The notes: generated by a model from the letters alone, not told the origin. 6,556 nt of DNA from Planctomycetota bacterium (GCA_029259935.1 JAJDEH010000203.1:1-6556), one strand, 5' to 3'; numbered from the stretch's first letter, positions 1 to 6,480 are shown. Program-made: numbers and translations.

Positions 1-2
1 CG

Positions 3-230
3 TACGAGGTGACGATGACGGTGGGTGACATGGGAGCCTTTGCCCACGACCAAATGGGAATCTTCCTAGAAGGTGGCCAAGTGGATTCGGTGTCGACAGC
101 AGCCGGCCAAGTCGTGACACGAACCTATCAAGTCACGGTCAACGATGGTCAGCTAACGCTACTACTGGATGACCTGGGCGGTGGTGATCCCAACACCGTC
201 ATCGAAGAGTTGACTATCAGCGCAAGCTGA
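3..230 (+). CDS. C-terminal end of a large, probably surface-exposed protein (partial)
   Basis: The frame is open from the left edge of the window (Tyr-Glu at positions 3-8) to a TGA at 228-230, leaving 75 codons of a gene that starts outside. The segment alternates hydrophobic and polar residues like a beta-sandwich and is rich in Gly, Asp, Thr and Val with no Cys. Recognisable strings are FAHDQMGIFLEGG, GQVVTRTYQVTV and LTLLLDDLGGGDPNTVIEEL. From memory, this pattern ends many very large planctomycete proteins that carry cadherin-like, dockerin or calcium-binding repeats, and it resembles malectin or galactose-binding folds. The acidic tail, ending in SAS, has no LPXTG or membrane anchor. 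Role is inferred: an extracellular or cell-wall protein with a carbohydrate-binding-like last domain. That it is coding is fairly certain; the function is not. A GTG at position 9 is in frame but is internal, not a start. Confidence 0.72.
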   Translation, partial: YEVTMTVGDMGAFAHDQMGIFLEGGQVDSVSTAAGQVVTRTYQVTVNDGQLTLLLDDLGGGDPNTVIEELTISAS

Positions 231-240
231 CCTCGAAAGA

Positions 241-267
241 GCAAGCAAGGCGTTGGGCCCTTGTTGC
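241..267 (+). terminator. Hairpin after the left-edge gene, possible terminator
   Basis: Eleven bases after the stop codon, GCAA (241-244) and CAAGG (246-250) pair with CCTTG (259-263) and TTGC (264-267). This gives a nine-pair stem with one bulged G at 245 and an eight-base loop. No T-run follows, so it is not a classical intrinsic terminator. Its position suggests a 3' end or transcript-stabilising structure for the upstream gene. Confidence 0.35.
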
Positions 268-317
268 ACCGGTGAATTGGCTGAACTAGTCTAGACGGAT
301 CAACCAATATCACAAAA

Positions 318-343
318 CGCACACAGATTATTTTTCGTGTGCG
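318..343. repeat. Seven-base perfect inverted repeat before the FkbM gene
   Basis: CGCACAC (318-324) is complementary to GTGTGCG (337-343), with a 12-base AT-rich loop. On the minus strand the stem is followed by TTTTG, which faintly resembles an intrinsic terminator in that direction, but no minus-strand gene ends nearby. On the plus strand it would lie in the 5' leader of the methyltransferase gene, about 25 bases before its start. It could be an operator or a leader hairpin. I saw no convincing -35/-10 pair in 231-367. Confidence 0.3.
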
Positions 344-367
344 GGGAATTCACAGAAAAGGCGTGGT

Positions 368-1306
368 GTGAGTCGTAAAGCCAATTCAGGAAAGCCGTTC
401 GCCATGCGACTTTCGGGCGGAGTACTGCGGTTCTTTGCTACGCTCCCCGTGGTCAGCCACCTCTTGTTGGTCGCGGCGCGGCGCAGTTGGCTACCACGGC
501 GCATCATCAAGAGCCTTCCCACAGCAAGACCATTCAAGGTACAAGTGGCCAGCGAAGGGTCTTTTGAATACGTTCCGTCTCCCATGGACCACATAGGTAG
601 TCTTCTCTACTGGGGTGGGGTCCGAGCGTTCGAACCGGAGACTGTTGGCGTTTTTTACGAACTTGTAAAAAACGCGAAAACCGTAGTTGATGTTGGCGCT
701 AACACAGGTTTGTATTCAATGATTGCCTGCGCCGCCAATCCAGAAGCACAAGTAATTGCCTTCGAACCGGTTCCACGTATCTTTGAACTGCTTCAAACAA
801 ATATCGAACACAACGGATTTTCATCCCGGTGTGAACTGCATCAAAAGGCCGTCGGATCCTCGATCGGCCAAGCAACACTCCATGTTCCCTACAGTCCAGT
901 TCCAACTTCAGCAAGCCTCCATGCAAACGGGTTCCGAAACTACTCCGGCGATCATATCGATGTGGAAACGACAACGCTTGACTGTTTGTACTCGGATCGT
1001 GGTCCGGTTGATTTGCTCAAGATTGACGTCGAGGGTTTTGAACATCATGTCCTTCTGGGTATGGAGCAGATGCTGCTGCAGAGCCAGCCCGCCATCGTTC
1101 TAGAGTGCAATCCCGACGGTCCATGCGAGCATCTGACGAATCTGCTGCGTCCCCACGGATATCGCTTTTTTCACCTTCGAAGCGAAGGGCTAGTTGAGTT
1201 GTCGGCGATCCGTCCCGACGAGAACTCCAAAAGCCATTTCAGAAATTTCCTTTGCTCAACTGCCTTGAACGCATCGCTAGCGGAAAGGATTGTGAACCAA
1301 ATCTAA
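368..1306 (+). CDS. FkbM-family SAM-dependent methyltransferase
   Basis: The product is 312 residues with a Rossmann-fold class I methyltransferase core. SAM-binding motif I is VVDVGANTG (106-114), followed by the acidic strand end AFEPVP (131-136). The FkbM signature LLKIDVEGFE lies at 216-225, and LEC (245-247) forms the next strand. FkbM proteins O-methylate hydroxyl groups of sugars or polyketides, so a methylated sugar in a surface glycan is the likely product; the actual substrate is unknown. Residues 15-37 are hydrophobic (GGVLRFFATLPVVSHLLLVAA) and could give loose membrane contact. The start is GTG at 368, with AAAAGG at 356-361 six bases upstream; no other start codon lies between it and an in-frame stop at 287. 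An ATG at 404 (Met13) is the alternative. The gene converges on the glycosyltransferase/flippase cluster but is transcribed separately. Family assignment is firm. Confidence 0.9.
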   Translation: MSRKANSGKPFAMRLSGGVLRFFATLPVVSHLLLVAARRSWLPRRIIKSLPTARPFKVQVASEGSFEYVPSPMDHIGSLLYWGGVRAFEPETVGVFYELVKNAKTVVDVGANTGLYSMIACAANPEAQVIAFEPVPRIFELLQTNIEHNGFSSRCELHQKAVGSSIGQATLHVPYSPVPTSASLHANGFRNYSGDHIDVETTTLDCLYSDRGPVDLLKIDVEGFEHHVLLGMEQMLLQSQPAIVLECNPDGPCEHLTNLLRPHGYRFFHLRSEGLVELSAIRPDENSKSHFRNFLCSTALNASLAERIVNQI

Positions 1307-1309
1307 TTG

Positions 1310-1388
1310 CTAAGGCTTCCGCACTCGGGCGCACCAACAATGAAGAAATTGGCACGAGCCATTTGCACGTTGGTCCTCCGCGCCTTAG
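1310..1388. terminator. Nested inverted repeats between convergent genes, possible bidirectional terminator
   Basis: Three arms nest inside each other in the 100-base gap. CTAAGGC (1310-1316) pairs with GCCTTAG (1382-1388), ACCAAC (1333-1338) with GTTGGT (1369-1374), and TGGC (1350-1353) with GCCA (1358-1361) around a four-base loop. The outer arms begin four bases after the methyltransferase stop and end 18 bases before the last codon of the opposing gene. The intervening segments are unpaired in this model and there is no T-run. A bidirectional terminator or stable 3' end is a reasonable inference from the convergent setting, but the stems are short and chance pairing is possible. Confidence 0.35.
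1330..1351 (+). repeat. Intergenic repeat, copy A
   Basis: CGCACCAACA (1330-1339) is followed directly by ATGAAGAAATTG (1340-1351). The same two blocks in the same order, separated by two extra bases (CT), occur on the minus strand at 5285-5262. Similarity stops at the block edges as far as I can see. Copy A starts 23 bases after the methyltransferase stop and runs in the same direction as that gene. In both copies the second block opens a short MKKL reading frame. I do not recognise it as a named repeat. Confidence 0.6.
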
Positions 1389-1417
1389 TCCTACACTTGA
1401 TTGTCGTCAGACGCTAG
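1340..1417 (+). CDS. Possible 25-residue hydrophobic small protein or truncated gene start
   Basis: An ATG at 1340 opens 25 codons ending in TAG at 1415-1417. The peptide begins MKKLARAIC, continues through a Leu/Val/Ile-rich stretch (about residues 8-23) and ends in RR. This is the charge pattern of a single membrane helix or an unprocessed signal anchor. No Shine-Dalgarno sequence precedes it (GGGCGCACCAACA lies just upstream). Its 3' end overlaps the last 11 bases of the opposing glycosyltransferase gene. It could be a real small membrane protein, the surviving 5' end of a gene cut off by rearrangement, or chance. The low confidence reflects its size and the missing ribosome binding site. 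Confidence 0.2.
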   Translation: MKKLARAICTLVLRALVLHLIVVRR

Positions 1418-2573
1418 TCAGAGGGTGACAGTCCAGTACTGATGCAAGCTGCGATGCGTAGCAATCCTCCAGGAATTGAATTCCTCGTCGGATGTTATAG
1501 GGAGTTTGTTCCAAGATAGCTTGTGCAGCGATGGCATCAACTCGGCGAGGCTCGCATGCTATGGAGATGACGGATTCGGACCACTTGGCGATCGTAGCAG
1601 ATAAAGAGACGCGACGAATCAGGGCCGGAACCTGATCAGCTTCAGCGGGAATTCTATCGGAAAGAATGCAAGGCAAACCGGCTAGTTGCGCTTCGATCGC
1701 AACTAACCCTAGTCCCTCGTAATGCGACGGAAGCATGAATACATCCATTGCCCCGAGCATTAGTTTCGGAACATCGGAGCGTACGCCGAGAAAGTACACA
1801 TGATTTCTGAGTCCTAGTTGATCAACCTGTCGTTCGATGTCCGGCAGTAGTTCACCATCTCCAACTAGTACGAATCGAATTCGAGGCTCCCTGCGGACTA
1901 CCTCATTTGCGACTCTGATTAATAGCCGATGGTTCTTCTGCGGGTGGAAGCGTCCCACGTGCCCAACGACAATTGCGTCAGTTGGCAGGCCGATTTCAGC
2001 CCGAATTGCACAACTGTCGACGTTATCCCGAAACGGCTCTATGTCGACTGAATACAAGAGGACGCTCCAGCGAGGGTCACCCTTCCAGTGTTGCCCAAAG
2101 CGCGCTACAGCAGACGTCTCACTGCACGCAAATCCGTGCGTCGCATACTTTTTTATCCATCGCTTGGTGGCCGCCAGAAACAAGCGTCTGGCCAATCTAC
2201 CTTTGGAAACAAGCCCTTGCTCTGCGTTATGACTATGGACGATTCGGATCGGAACATTGTTCTGATAGGCCGCCCGTAGGATCACACCGCTAAAGCTAAT
2301 GTGGCTGTGCACAACATCGTACGGTCCGTATTCTCTTAGAATTGCGCGCAACTTTCGACAATAACTAAAGAATCGTGCCGGTTTCGTGCAGGGGATGATC
2401 CGGGCGCCTAAAGCACGGGCTTCGTCGTCAAAATGTGATGGCCGGTCGGTTTGGACGAGAAAGTCCATTTGGAAGCGATCACGATCGATGTGTCGTAGCA
2501 CGTGCATTAGCCAAGTCTCGATGCCACCGCGATTCATTGCGCCGACCGCATGTAAGATCTGGATCTTCTTCAT
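1407..2573 (-). CDS. GT4 glycosyltransferase, CapH/EpsF-like
   Basis: The 388-residue product is a full-length GT-B fold retaining glycosyltransferase. The N-terminal acceptor domain has GGIE (16-19) in the first glycine-rich loop and VVHSH (87-91). The C-terminal GT4 domain has GHVGRFHPQKNH (204-215), VGDG (237-240) and the donor-binding E-x7-E pair E286/E294 in EGLGLVAIE. The layout MNRGGIETWLMHVL and the tail after the E-x7-E motif resemble CapH/EpsF-type enzymes of capsule and EPS clusters. It should transfer a sugar from a nucleotide-sugar to the lipid-linked oligosaccharide at the cytoplasmic face of the membrane; donor and linkage cannot be read from sequence. The ATG at 2571-2573 overlaps the TGA of the flippase gene by four bases (ATGA), and no Shine-Dalgarno sequence precedes it, so translation probably depends on coupling. 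It is the last gene of the minus-strand cluster. Confidence 0.9.
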   Translation of the reverse strand: MKKIQILHAVGAMNRGGIETWLMHVLRHIDRDRFQMDFLVQTDRPSHFDDEARALGARIIPCTKPARFFSYCRKLRAILREYGPYDVVHSHISFSGVILRAAYQNNVPIRIVHSHNAEQGLVSKGRLARRLFLAATKRWIKKYATHGFACSETSAVARFGQHWKGDPRWSVLLYSVDIEPFRDNVDSCAIRAEIGLPTDAIVVGHVGRFHPQKNHRLLIRVANEVVRREPRIRFVLVGDGELLPDIERQVDQLGLRNHVYFLGVRSDVPKLMLGAMDVFMLPSHYEGLGLVAIEAQLAGLPCILSDRIPAEADQVPALIRRVSLSATIAKWSESVISIACEPRRVDAIAAQAILEQTPYNIRRGIQFLEDCYASQLASVLDCHPLTSV

Positions 2574-3970
2574 GGTGAGCTAGTTCGCCAGCTTGCGAAC
2601 GTCAGAAGTAAGGAAGGGTCGATTTTCAGTCGCTTTTTAACACACAGAAACATCATCAGATTTTGAAACGTAGCCGTAACGGCAGTTGCCATCGCCGCGC
2701 CGACAATGCCAAACCGGGGAATCAACATGACGTTCAACAGAACGTTGGTCACGAGTGATACCGTGGTGATGGCAACCGCCTGCCGATGGTGGCCAGTCAT
2801 GTTGAGAATCCAACCCACGGGACCGGAAATCACGCTGGCAATCTGTCCCACACAAATAATCGCCAGCGCGGGATAGGCTCGCGTGAACTCCGCACCGAAG
2901 AAGCCGAGAATCCACTTACCGCCAAACAACAACATCGGCACGGCTACGACCGCAACCGCACAACCGCCGAACGCTGCAAAGCGGACAACACGTTGCAGTT
3001 CGGCCGACCTTGCTTGCGTGTGCAACTCTGAGATCATTGGGCCCGCGATGATGTTCACGGACATCAACCCAAAGGTCACCAACGCGGCCAAGTCCACGGC
3101 TACTTTATAGACACCGGCATCAGTGGTATTGACAAGAATCCCGACCATCATCACGTCAATCCGAGCATGCATGTGGGCGAGGCTAGACAATAAGAACATG
3201 GATCCCGCGGTTCCCAGCCATTGCCTGGTGTTGTATTCGACACCTGTATGTTGGCTCGCATTTGGAACGGCGCGGCCCAACAGGAACACTGTGAGTAAAA
3301 GCAATGGCAGAGTTACCGCAACATTAATCAACATGACATTGGACGCGTACAGCCTTTCGGCCCGCACAACGAATACCAACATCACTACGGCAACGGCGAT
3401 TAACAACGGTCGCAGCACGTTCAACGGGCCTTCGCCCTGCACAATTTTTTTCAGCCCGCGTAGCTGAAACGCGCACAGGTGCAGTAAAGCGACCAGCGGG
3501 AGCAAGATCGCGCCGATCAGAAACGTATGAAACAGGCTTGTTGACATCAACGAAGAAAATAGCCAACTCACAAGTGCCATGCTGGCGGCAGTGAGCAGCG
3601 ATGCCAGTAGCACGAATTGGTTGCTGCGGCGCAAGAATCCTCGCAGCTTCCCAAATTCAGATTGACCGTGGTAGCTGGCGACAAACCGCACCGAAGCTAC
3701 ATCGAAGCCGACAATAGCAAAGGTCAAGAGGAGCATCACCCAGCTAACTACGAAGACATACTGCCCAAAGACTTCCGCACCCAAAAGCTTAGCTAACGCG
3801 ACTTGCGAACCTAGACCGACGACTGCGGCCCCGACCTTTACTACTAGCGATCCAGTCGCACCGCGAAAAAAGACACCGTCCACGCTCGACTCGCCGAACT
3901 TACGGGCAAGCCTCGACAGAGTAGCGGTGCTGGTCGGGCCGTTCAACGGCTGCTCTGAGGATTCAGCCAT
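2570..3970 (-). CDS. Wzx-like polysaccharide flippase (MOP superfamily)
   Basis: This 466-residue integral membrane protein has a polar N-terminus of about 35 residues, then roughly 12 hydrophobic segments (near 40-60, 70-92, 117-137, 147-168, 187-203, 209-231, 253-280, 285-310, 329-349, 365-386, 395-416 and 420-444). The first helices carry the family-like pattern LAKLLGAEVFGQYVFVVSW (59-77). The C-terminal pair MLIPRFGIVGAAMATAV (415-431) is typical of polysaccharide transporters of the MATE/MOP group. The inferred role is flipping the undecaprenyl-linked repeat unit from the cytoplasmic to the periplasmic leaflet; the flanking sugar transferases support this. The start ATG (3968-3970) overlaps the end of the upstream glycosyltransferase gene by eight bases, and the stop overlaps the next start by four. 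No clear ribosome binding site precedes the ATG, so coupling is likely. The substrate is unknown, and a teichoic- or lipid-exporter relative cannot be excluded. Confidence 0.9.
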   Translation of the reverse strand: MAESSEQPLNGPTSTATLSRLARKFGESSVDGVFFRGATGSLVVKVGAAVVGLGSQVALAKLLGAEVFGQYVFVVSWVMLLLTFAIVGFDVASVRFVASYHGQSEFGKLRGFLRRSNQFVLLASLLTAASMALVSWLFSSLMSTSLFHTFLIGAILLPLVALLHLCAFQLRGLKKIVQGEGPLNVLRPLLIAVAVVMLVFVVRAERLYASNVMLINVAVTLPLLLLTVFLLGRAVPNASQHTGVEYNTRQWLGTAGSMFLLSSLAHMHARIDVMMVGILVNTTDAGVYKVAVDLAALVTFGLMSVNIIAGPMISELHTQARSAELQRVVRFAAFGGCAVAVVAVPMLLFGGKWILGFFGAEFTRAYPALAIICVGQIASVISGPVGWILNMTGHHRQAVAITTVSLVTNVLLNVMLIPRFGIVGAAMATAVTATFQNLMMFLCVKKRLKIDPSLLLTFASWRTSSP

Positions 3971-5207
3971 TGCGAATCTGTATTTGAGAGTCTAACGCGC
4001 ACTCACACCGCTGTCCTTCAGTATCCCGAAATGCCAATGACCTCCGGTCAATATCCTTGGCGACGTCCAGCAAGGCTTGTTCCCACCGAGGCATGATTAC
4101 GGTCAAGTCGAAAAGTCGCCGACTACGCTCCGCCGCCGCCGAGCCCATGGTGCTTCGTCGGTCATCGTCGACCAACGCTTTTGTAATTGCATCGGCGATC
4201 GCACTTGAGTCGCCGGGTGCCACCAGAAAGCCGGTCGCGCTGTCTTCGATAATTTCATCCGGGCCGTAATCGCAGCGTGTCGAAACAGCCGGTAAGCCCA
4301 CTGCCTGAGCTTCAATCAACGCATTAGGCAGTCCTTCTTCATCGCTCGTCATTACAAACAAATCTGCTTGGAGAAGAAGTGCATACGGATTCTCAACAAA
4401 TCCCAACATCTTCACGTCGTTCTCCAGCGACCGCCGTTTGATATCCGCTTCAAGGACTGGCCTTAGCGGTCCATCGCCGCAGATCCACAGCTTTGCTGCC
4501 CTGCGTTTCCGCACGCGAGCGAACGATTCGAGCAAAATGTCCAGGCGTTTCTCTTGAATCAGTCGCCCGACGCTAATTATGAGCGGTTCAGAACCCTGAC
4601 GATGAACGCATGGTTCAAGTCGCGCTAACGTGTTGATGTGGTTGAAATCGGTTGGGTTTCTAATGGAAACGGCGCGATGAGCGAATTGAGGATACATCCG
4701 CGAGAAGGCTCTCGCCAGCCGCTCCGAATTTCCAACTATCGCCGCCGCGCCCTCATATGCCCAACCAGTCCACCACCTAATTGCCACTCCACGCTTTGTT
4801 GGATTGCTACCCAGACGGGCGATCCAGGCCGGCCGCACACTTGCCTTGCGAAGAGCGCTCCCTGTGACGCAATTGACCTGTTCGATCGTACTGACGACGA
4901 TATCGGGACTTTCCCGCTCAATATGACGACGAAGATCTTTAATTTTCTGCCATACGACCCAAGGCCGATATTTCGCAACCTGAGCCAACGGTATATCTTG
5001 TGGTAGTCCGCTCCTTGATCGATCATTGACCACGGTCAAGGGCACGTCATCGGGTAATCGATAGGTCACTTTGTTTCGCAGCAAACAAAGACCGGGCGCA
5101 AACCTCTCGCGGTCAAGCTGGCCGAGCAAAGTGCTTGTAACCCGTTCCGCGCCTCCCCCAGCAAAGGTCCCACAGACAAACATGACTTTTAGGCGTCGTT
5201 CAATCAC
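3963..5207 (-). CDS. GT4 glycosyltransferase, WabH/GT28-like subgroup
   Basis: The 414-residue product has a GT-B fold. GGGAER (17-22) forms the N-terminal nucleotide-side loop and VVSTIEQ (104-110) lies in the first domain. The GT4 domain has SVGRLIQEKR (212-221), CGDGPL (243-248), and E291/E299 in EGLPNALIE, followed by VSTRCDYGPDEII (308-320). The last stretch is typical of the WabH-like group that acts in LPS core and capsule synthesis. It probably adds one sugar to a membrane-bound acceptor in the cytoplasm. The start is GTG at 5205-5207, preceded by GAAGGA (5220-5215) at seven bases, a much better site than that before the ATG at Met9 (5183). The last 25 or so residues (DTEGQRCECALDSQ) extend past the fold and run into the flippase start. 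It is separated from the upstream gene by 81 bases, the only real gap in this cluster. Confidence 0.9.
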   Translation of the reverse strand: MIERRLKVMFVCGTFAGGGAERVTSTLLGQLDRERFAPGLCLLRNKVTYRLPDDVPLTVVNDRSRSGLPQDIPLAQVAKYRPWVVWQKIKDLRRHIERESPDIVVSTIEQVNCVTGSALRKASVRPAWIARLGSNPTKRGVAIRWWTGWAYEGAAAIVGNSERLARAFSRMYPQFAHRAVSIRNPTDFNHINTLARLEPCVHRQGSEPLIISVGRLIQEKRLDILLESFARVRKRRAAKLWICGDGPLRPVLEADIKRRSLENDVKMLGFVENPYALLLQADLFVMTSDEEGLPNALIEAQAVGLPAVSTRCDYGPDEIIEDSATGFLVAPGDSSAIADAITKALVDDDRRSTMGSAAAERSRRLFDLTVIMPRWEQALLDVAKDIDRRSLAFRDTEGQRCECALDSQIQIRNG

Positions 5208-5210
5208 AGT

Positions 5211-5273
5211 TCAATCCTTCAGCCGAATGAAACCACGCGAATCACATTGATCGATTACATTCAATTTCTTCAT
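5211..5273 (-). CDS. Possible 20-residue leader peptide (mini-ORF) between two glycosyltransferase genes
   Basis: An ATG at 5273-5271 opens 20 codons, MKKLNVIDQ through FIRLKD, ending in TGA at 5213-5211. That stop lies three bases before the GTG start of the next gene, and the GAAGGA site of that gene is inside the last codons. This is the geometry of a translated leader whose termination would feed ribosomes to the next start. The peptide is polar with no membrane segment, and no run of a single amino acid suggests classical attenuation. No Shine-Dalgarno sequence stands before the ATG. It shares its first four codons and upstream block with the mini-ORF at 1340. It may equally be non-coding spacer. 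Confidence 0.25.
   Translation of the reverse strand: MKKLNVIDQCDSRGFIRLKD
5215..5220 (-). promoter_or_regulatory. Ribosome binding site fixing the GTG start at 5207
   Basis: GAAGGA is read on the minus strand at 5220-5215, seven bases before the GTG. It is the clearest Shine-Dalgarno sequence I found on the minus strand of this window and decides for GTG over the downstream ATG at 5183. Confidence 0.6.
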
Positions 5274-5285
5274 AGTGTTGGTGCG
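5262..5285 (-). repeat. Intergenic repeat, copy B
   Basis: Read on the minus strand, CGCACCAACA (5285-5276), two extra bases CT, then ATGAAGAAATTG (5273-5262). It matches copy A at 1330-1351 in both blocks, 22 of 24 aligned positions with one two-base gap. It begins three bases after the stop of the upstream glycosyltransferase gene (5289-5291) and opens the 20-codon mini-ORF. The two copies are inverted relative to each other and bracket the three downstream minus-strand genes. Confidence 0.6.
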
Positions 5286-5288
5286 TTT

Positions 5289-6470
5289 CTACTTAGTCGT
5301 TCCAACTTCGACAGACGTGGCTTTACATTTCTGCTCTTCCTTCAGGACCGATGATTCGGCGACGGCGAGAGTTTGGAGATACCGCCCGGCAATCATAGGC
5401 AGATTGAATCGCTCGGCAACGCGTTCGGCGGCCGATAGGCCCATTTGCCGACAGAGGTCGAAGTCTGATGTGAGTTCAAGAGTGGCTCGCCGCAAGCCTT
5501 CCCGGTCCTTGGCCTCGGTCAGCAAACCTGTCTTGCCGATTACCTCCGGGTTACCCGATGCCTCAGTGGTGATAATCGCGCAGCCAGCGGACATTGCCTC
5601 CATTAGCGAGACCGGCAAGTTTTCTCTCTCGGATGGGAATACGAAAATCATCGATCTGGCATATAAGTTGGCCAGTTTGGGATCGCGATTGTCGACCCAG
5701 CCATGCATGGTCACTTCGGTGCGACAGGAGTTTGCCAGTTTAGCGATTCGATCGTACATCGGACCGTCGCCCACGATGTCGATATGCCAGCCGGGTAGTT
5801 CGATATCTTGAATTGCCTCAAGAAAATACTGGAAGCCCTTTTGTTCGATCAGGCGGCTGCAGAGCAAAATTCGTTTTTCCTTTTTGCCCGGTCGGAAGCG
5901 GCTCACATCGAGGCCGTTGGGAATGACCATTGAGTTGACTCGGTCGACGTACGAGCACAGCAGTCCGTGAATGTTTTCCGAGGGGCAGCAAATCATGTTG
6001 GTCCGGCGGCAGATATCTCGCCACCAGGGGCGTGCTAGTACGTGAGCCAACTTCAGCCGCTCACGATTATGACCCGGCACGTCGGATCCATGAGGCGTAA
6101 TGATGAACGGCACACCGCCAGCCCGCGCCAGCCACATGCCGATCAGACCTGACGGCATGATGAAGTGCGCGTGGGTCGCGTCGAACGGTTGTCGCTGGTG
6201 CTCTTGCCGCACCTGCCGCCAACAGACCCTGGCCCACCACAACGCCTCGATCGCCGATGTCATTTCTTTTCGCTTGCGACCGGAACGGATTCGCTGAACC
6301 CGAACGCCATTGATCGTCTCTCCATCCGGCAGATCGCCAAAACCCATCGTGAAGACAACCACCTCATGTCCCTGCCGCGAATATTCTTCACAAAGCGCCG
6401 CGCACGCCGCTCCCGCGCCGCCGCCGATCGGAGGATACTCGTGGCATAAAGCTAGAATGCGTTTGGTCAT
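5289..6470 (-). CDS. GT4 glycosyltransferase, group 1 family
   Basis: The 393-residue product is a complete GT-B enzyme. Its N-terminus has the loop HEYPPIGGGAG (10-20), typical of GT4 enzymes, then THAHF (99-103), TPHGSD (125-130) and NGLDVSRFRP (185-194) leading into the second domain. There follow CSRLIEQKGF (204-213), VGDG (233-236), and E283/E291 in ENLPVSLME, the donor-binding E-x7-E pair. The PHGSD and NGLD motifs are shared with many exopolysaccharide and PimB-like enzymes. A cytoplasmic, membrane-associated sugar transfer to the growing repeat unit is inferred; donor sugar and acceptor are unknown. The C-terminal 20 residues are charged and probably disordered. The ATG at 6468-6470 follows the previous stop by ten bases and has no obvious Shine-Dalgarno sequence, so it is probably translated from the same transcript as its upstream neighbour. 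Confidence 0.9.
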   Translation of the reverse strand: MTKRILALCHEYPPIGGGAGAACAALCEEYSRQGHEVVVFTMGFGDLPDGETINGVRVQRIRSGRKRKEMTSAIEALWWARVCWRQVRQEHQRQPFDATHAHFIMPSGLIGMWLARAGGVPFIITPHGSDVPGHNRERLKLAHVLARPWWRDICRRTNMICCPSENIHGLLCSYVDRVNSMVIPNGLDVSRFRPGKKEKRILLCSRLIEQKGFQYFLEAIQDIELPGWHIDIVGDGPMYDRIAKLANSCRTEVTMHGWVDNRDPKLANLYARSMIFVFPSERENLPVSLMEAMSAGCAIITTEASGNPEVIGKTGLLTEAKDREGLRRATLELTSDFDLCRQMGLSAAERVAERFNLPMIAGRYLQTLAVAESSVLKEEQKCKATSVEVGTTK

Positions 6471-6480
6471 GGTTGCGTGG

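Noticed and set aside
261..313. Sigma-70-like promoter for the methyltransferase gene (TTGTTG or TTGGCT as -35, TATCAC or TAGTCT as -10)
   Set aside because: No pairing gives a 16-18 base spacer with an acceptable -10 box, so I do not call a promoter.
268..351. Clustered restriction-site palindromes (ACCGGT at 268, overlapping ACTAGT and TCTAGA at 285-295, GAATTC at 346) resembling a vector polylinker
   Set aside because: The sites are spaced irregularly, the order does not match a polylinker I recognise, and the sequence reads on into normal genes on both sides. Chance palindromes are the simpler explanation.
1837..2293. Plus-strand open frames across the 1407-2573 glycosyltransferase gene
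   Set aside because: They lie antisense to a gene with clear GT4 motifs, have no family features and are low-complexity shadows of its codons.
2560..2580. The start of the 1407-2573 gene (CACC then ATGAAGAAGATC) as another copy of the repeat
   Set aside because: The match is limited to an MKK start and CACC; the upstream block is absent and MKK starts are common.
2636..3566. Other-frame open reading frames within the flippase gene
   Set aside because: They are overlapped fully by a membrane protein with consistent hydrophobic segments; their translations are rich in Arg, Asn and Thr with no domain pattern.
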